Part shown: positions 59,501 to 64,000 of the stretch, one piece after another
How the letters are laid out: every line of letters begins with the position of its first letter
Numbering within the stretch: position 1 is the first letter of the stretch
Assembly: GCF_026151205.1 (NCBI RefSeq)
Contig: NC_087080.1
Location: 10,711,837 to 10,775,836 of the forward strand
Length of the DNA: 64,000 nt
Direction of reading: 5' to 3'
Source: Bolinopsis microptera
Taxonomy: Eukaryota > Ctenophora > Tentaculata > Lobata > Bolinopsidae
Position numbers and translations under genes: made by a program
The notes under the pieces: model-generated
The model's input: only the letters and a program-made list of their open reading frames with translations
Databases searched by the model: none
Told to the model about the DNA's origin: nothing

Positions 59501-59997
59501 GGACCTTTATGACCTTTATAGTGTCAATATAAACATGTGCATTGCGGTCATTTTAAGCCAAAGTTTGAGTCGCTAAGACCTTCAGAAGCTGAGATACGAA
59601 TTTGATGAAATTTGTGCCTACGCCTGAGCTTAAATTAGTTTTTTGCAGATATCTCGGGAACAAACAATTTTAGACCATACATTGATTAATAAGTTGTATA
59701 TAAATGTGGCCACTGCGGTAATTTTACGCCAAAAATAAAGTCTCCATGACCTTCAGGAGCCGAAATACAAAAATCCCGTATACGCGACTGAGGGTAATTT
59801 AGAAAATTTGCCCTGTAGGGTTGTCTCTAGCGAAAGAAATTGTCCACCTAAACGATTCTGGTTTAGAATGACCTAACAAACAACCCTGTGTTGTCAGAAA
59901 TCGTGTACATCGAAGTGCACACTCAACTATGCCCTGCTACTAGAGTAATAGAGATTCGGCGGAATGACAGGCTGAGTACGGCCCAGACCCCAGTAAG
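56508..59997. mobile_element. MITE copy split by the large foldback
   Basis: The left half (TTGGGGACCTCAGGCTATCATG ... to 56552) and the right half (AGATTCGGCGGAATGACAGG ... to about 59997) align end to end with the intact MITE at 13714-13791. The foldback lies between them. Confidence 0.65.
56553..59946. mobile_element. 3.4-kb foldback element with 5-bp target duplication
   Basis: The outer arms (about 56558-57760 and 58630-59946) are close inverted copies, for example AACCAGAATCGTTTAGGTGG at 56641 and its complement near 59850. The inner part is a more diverged inverted repeat rich in GCTACCTC/GAGGTAGC words. A unique segment near 58735-58850 is made of repeated ATCCCGGTCC-type words. Flanking direct repeats AATAG lie at 56548-56552 and 59947-59951. 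No long reading frame. Confidence 0.8.
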
Positions 59998-60039
59998 CTT
60001 TATTTGATTGAATATATGTCACAACCGTTAATTGCATGA

Positions 60040-60760
60040 TCAATCATTCCTATAAGCGCGAGCGATTATATTTTTACTCTTAGCGGTTTAGTTGTAAGTT
60101 TATAACATACCAGGACGCGCGCCGAGTACAGTTGGACCCGTCGACGGTCCCTAATATTTGGAACAAATATTTTACGAGTACCACCCGTTTGCTCTCACCA
60201 AAGCCCTCTCGCTTGCAGTAGCGCGCGTGAAACAAGCGCAGTAAGCGTATACACATAACACATGGCTATGTGAATCACCCGTTAACGGTTTAGCCTTGAT
60301 TCACGATCTGTCAATCCTTCGTAGCTCGGCGAGGCCCAATTATGGTGCACCTCGCCGATCTACCGAGATCTATCTTGCGAGAAGAATTATCTGATGTGCG
60401 GCCCAGTTAGTAGTGCATCGCGCTACAAACTTAGCCCAGCTAATTTATTTAATCGATATTGTTGCTAAGCTAAAATGAAAAAGCTTGATTGACGATGTCA
60501 ATTCTTTGTAGCTCGGCAAAGCCCAGTAGCTTGCTCTAACCAGAGCCCTCTCGCTTGCAGTAGCGCGCGACCGCCGGAGGTTGACATACGTTGCATGCCA
60601 CTTTTCGCGCGCGAAGCGCGCGCCGCCGAAGGCGGAAAAAGGGGCATACCATGAAGGGAATCGGACTTTTTGGAGGGACGCATATTTTGCGTCCCTATTA
60701 TCCAATTTGACCAAATATGGGAGTAATTGACTGAGATGGTGCGCGCGCGCCACCAAAACA
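60040..60760. repeat. GC-rich repetitive segment
   Basis: CpG-rich patches (GCGCGCGCCGCC, about 60608-60625) in an otherwise AT-rich genome. An internal near-duplicate (GCCCTCTCGCTTGCAGTAGC at 60203 and 60545) is present. The 60040-60310 part resembles 42325-42570. Probably a transposable element remnant. Confidence 0.5.
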
Positions 60761-60765
60761 GTTAA

Positions 60766-61194
60766 ATGTTATCTCTGATATTGGGATACGAAACATGTAT
60801 CAAGCCGGAGGCGGCAAAGAGGGCTCTATCCATGGCCACAACTGGCACCACAAATCGTGGTGCCAGATTTCCTCCCATATTTCTGATGCCGCGCGGGACG
60901 TGTCAGTCATTTTTAGTCATGTCCGTGGATTGTGATTGTAATAGCGGAAAACAATATTTTCTCATTGGATTTGATTTTTGTAGAGAGCTAATATACTTTC
61001 TTTGTTCACGCACTCCATTTAACAAATTTGAAATTTTGCTTGTTCCTTTGTTTGTTGCAATCATTCGGTTGATCATTCGGCGGATGCTCCAAAGGGCCGG
61101 GACATATTTTAATGTTAAATTCTCAATAACCAGCAGACTTGTTACCAGTTACCTTGCTAGTGCTACTCTTTTGTCGTTTGCAATTGGACTTTAG
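60766..61194 (+). other. Open frame of uncertain origin
   Basis: 142-residue frame. Residues around ATTGTTNRGARFPPIFLMPR weakly recall the PP(M/I)F(I/L)FPR segment of pogo/Tigger-type DDE transposases, but the rest does not continue the domain. Possibly a decayed transposase piece; a host gene is unlikely. Confidence 0.25.
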
Positions 61195-61484
61195 ATTAAT
61201 TTTCTCATGACAATATACACATAATATAGCAATGGCCAATTGGCTGACTATAAGGTCATGGCCTGAACAAACAATTTTTTTAAATAGTCAAGTGATGCTA
61301 AAGCAGAGCACAAATGTGTAATAAGTTAATAGATTAAAAACTGATTCATGTGATGCATTACGCAGAGCACAGATAAAAATACTGATTCAATGATTAAAAT
61401 TATAGCTGTGAGTGTCAATAAATTAAAAGGAACGATGTACACGTGATCTGAAATACCAATATCTCAATATCAAAAGGATAGTGT

Positions 61485-64000
61485 CTAGAAACATTCATAG
61501 TCCATGGTGGCAGGTATCAAGTTAAACGAAGTTACACTGACTGGCAATGTATACGATTGCCGTCTCCCTCTCTCACCCCTGACCGCTATCAGGGTGCTCC
61601 TGAGGATTGAGAATCTAATCCTGGTGCGCATGTAACACATAATAGCCGCATAGTCTTCTCCTCTCTTCTGGGATAGTTTTTCAGCGAGTCTCTTGTGGTA
61701 TCTTGTGGCTTGTTGACCCCATCCGCCATTTGTTGAGTATATAAGTGGAGTAAAGGTGCCTTTTTCCACCTGGATGATTCTGTTGTTGTACTTTTTCATT
61801 TTCCTCATTTCATGAGCTTTATAGATCTGTTCCATATCTTTTTTGTCATATGTGGGTGAGTTGGGGTGGGTAACACAGACATCAAAGAATGTTCGTTCAA
61901 ATGTGCTCCAGAGACCTCGTGAGGATACATCAGGTGCAGCTCTATCAGCATTGGTACCAACAATTTCTTCATTATCAAGGGGTATCAATGCTGGCTCAGT
62001 CACTACATCTCTGCATACTTCACGCTGCAGCTCTGCATTTAGATCGCGGATGTTGTTGTGTCTCATAGAAACATAGCCACCTTTCTTGCATATAAGTGTG
62101 TGATTCACATTATTTCTCTCTCCACAAGCACAGTGAAATGGGGTGTTAGGGATCTCCCAACCATAACGCAAGTACAGAGCATCACGGAACTCAATCTTGT
62201 TCAGGGAGTAGCCAAATCTCTTCAATGGAAGTGCAGTAAGCCAACATCCTGAACCTTTCTCTTTGATGAACTGGAGAGATCGCTTTAGGTTGGGATCTCT
62301 TACACTGTCCTCTATTGATTTGCTAACCGTAAATAAGTGTTTCTCCTTGATTGCCTTGAGACTTTTTATAGTGTCATTTTGAATTGACATGTTGTAATGT
62401 TCAAGGGTGTTTTGCTGGTTGATAATCAGGTCTGTGAGGTCTTTTGTGATGGTGACTGAGGCTGTGAATTCTCTATTGCAGTTTTCAACTGGGTTGGAGA
62501 TACCTAGGCCACCATGTCTGACTGGCAATGCAAATATGGAGCGGTCCAAGTCTGATACGTTCTTACCCAAGATTGCTGGAATAAAATCTGTTCTGATGCA
62601 ATCCTCCAATGGTTGAAACAAGTGACTTATACCCGGGATGGTCCTCTGAATGAACGTCCACCGGTGACAAATTCCCTTAGTATATGCAGTCAAAGCAGCT
62701 TGGGGCTCCTCAATAGCAATTGATGACAACAGCTTGATGTCCTGACACCATTTATGGACTTTATCTGAGACATATTTGTTCTTAAAAGCTTCGCTGCCAA
62801 TTGCTGCACCCAAATGGCGTTCTCCTTCAGACTCGATTTTAATACCAGTGCCTGAGAATACTTTCTGCGCAAGATCTAGGTCCTCGCTATTCTTCACAAT
62901 CAGGACGGTCTTACTGGCTTTTGGGTAATATCCATACTTTGGTCCTTGCTCCAACAGCGTATCCCACCATATCTTAATACCTTTAATCTTTCCACCAGCA
63001 CTACTGTCGTCAGCATACCAAGACTGTTTGCAAACACTGGGCTTGGAGGCTGTGGCTAGGTCATCTACTAGAGGCTTGATCCCTAACGCATAGAATGCCA
63101 TTGCTGCTACATCTCCCTGAGTTGAACCTTCCTCAGACTTAAGTTGGTAGTGGTCCTCGGTAGTATTAATGATCAGGTCTGCTGGCTTTTGGTAGTGGTT
63201 CTTTAGATACTGATAGAGCGGAGGACAGATCTCATGAACATTGTGAAGGGCTGCTTCTCTATTAAGACGATTGAACGCATTATCAGCGTCAACCTGTAGT
63301 ATTGCTTCAGTGTCACTGTCTTCCCAGATCTGTCTCATTGCATGAATGGAAGCCTCTATTCCTGATTTGAGCCCTGCACAGGTCTGCAGTGGGCCAGCAG
63401 CATATTGTATATCAGTTTTGAAAGACATTATAACTGCTTTTCCAATGATTCTGCGCAATATCTCGCCGATTCCAATTGGTCTTACACCAGGTTTCCCGTT
63501 CTTATCCTGGCCTTTATCAAGAGGGATTAATCTGCATGCAGTGAACTCTTTCAGACAGCTATGATGGATATCTTCTCTACAAAGGCGCCTTGCAACAATT
63601 GCTATAGACTCAGCAAGTGTCACCGATGCTTTGCCAAATGATTTGCTGCAGATGATATGCTTCCACAAATCTGAGTCCGTTAGTGTTGGGCCGCCTGATC
63701 CATCCAAATATAAACAAGCCCTCTTGACAGTCTCTGCGTCAATCCTCTCAAATATCACTTCCTGAGGTGGAGGAGTACTGTGAGGGTGCAGAACAACTGG
63801 ATCTGCTTTAACAGCTGGAGGGTGTTTCTCCCCAAGGACCTGTTTAATGTTTGCTGTTAGGCTGTGAACTCCTAAGGTGTCATTGGAACTGTCAACATAT
63901 TTGGTGGCTTGTTTAACTTTCCCAAGAAGCATTAGTCGGCAGAAACTCTTCTTCCTGGATTCCTCGCTGATTTTTTGTTGCTGCACCAAGGCTTTCTGAA
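61485..64000 (-). mobile_element. Non-LTR retrotransposon ORF: reverse transcriptase + CCHC + restriction-like endonuclease (partial)
   Basis: An open frame of more than 834 codons runs off the window end; the 5' part is missing and the apparent start at 63989 is a TTG. RT motifs: RLIPLDKG ... GVRPIGIGEILRRIIGKAV, motif A LQVDADNAFNRLNR, motif B EEGSTQGDVAAMAFYALGI, motif C WYADDSSAGG, then GYYPKASKTVLIV. C-terminally comes a CxC-x7-H-x3-C knuckle (HCACGERNNVNHTLIC). Next is a PD..(11-14)..DV pattern (APDV ... FFDVCV) followed by KMKKY, matching the PD-(D/E)XK restriction-like endonuclease of R2/NeSL-type elements. No frame breaks, so it may be a recently active copy. The 3' UTR (about 61200-61484) contains a diverged direct repeat of a GATGC.AA.GCAGAGCACA word. 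Confidence 0.85.

Noticed and set aside
60445-60756. Minus-strand 103-residue frame in the GC-rich repeat
   Set aside because: Repeat-derived, with no recognisable domain.

Overview
The window is eukaryotic nuclear DNA, almost certainly from an animal. It is AT-rich, its genes have many short exons with GT-AG introns, it has intron-nested rhodopsin-type GPCRs, and it is dense in transposon debris and minisatellites. The protein-coding content (AHI1 with WD40 and SH3 domains, PIH1D2, a FAM47-like gene, DLEC1/CFAP81, divergent GPCRs) and the retroelements suggest a non-bilaterian or otherwise early-branching invertebrate such as a cnidarian. The species is not identifiable from sequence alone.

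Layout. 0.35-2 kb: last exons of an unrecognised minus-strand gene. 2.4-3.7 kb: a 1.35-kb near-perfect foldback element at a TTAA target. 4.7-15.5 kb: MITEs, minisatellites and three fragmentary unrecognised genes, including a triple CRE/TCACGTGA block at 5.2 kb. 15.8-40.0 kb: a 27-exon AHI1 (jouberin) gene on the minus strand, reconstructed with consistent reading phase throughout (about 1,274 codons). Its introns hold two GPCR genes, several LINE fragments, a tRNA-derived SINE carrying a well-formed hammerhead ribozyme, and a 3.4-kb array of about 58 copies of a 59-bp unit, each carrying a consensus 5' splice site. 40.3-41.2 kb: PIH1D2, directly upstream of AHI1. 41.3-44.4 kb: repeats. 44.5-45.9 kb: a single-exon FAM47-like gene. 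46.3-55.3 kb: DLEC1 (about 24 exons; one junction near 47.4-48.2 kb unresolved). 56.3-61.4 kb: MITEs, a 3.4-kb foldback inserted into a MITE with a 5-bp target duplication, and a GC-rich repeat. 61.5-64 kb: a non-LTR retrotransposon ORF with reverse transcriptase, CCHC and restriction-like endonuclease motifs, running off the window edge.

Gene logic. Three adjacent genes (AHI1: transition zone; PIH1D2: R2TP/dynein-assembly family; DLEC1: axoneme) are ciliary or cilia-associated, so the 16-55 kb block looks like a ciliary gene neighbourhood. Several tandem arrays sit directly at splice junctions of these genes. The most unusual is AHI1 intron 9, where the exon-9/intron junction itself has been amplified about 58 times. 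The palindrome TCACGTGA occurs 13 times, far above chance.
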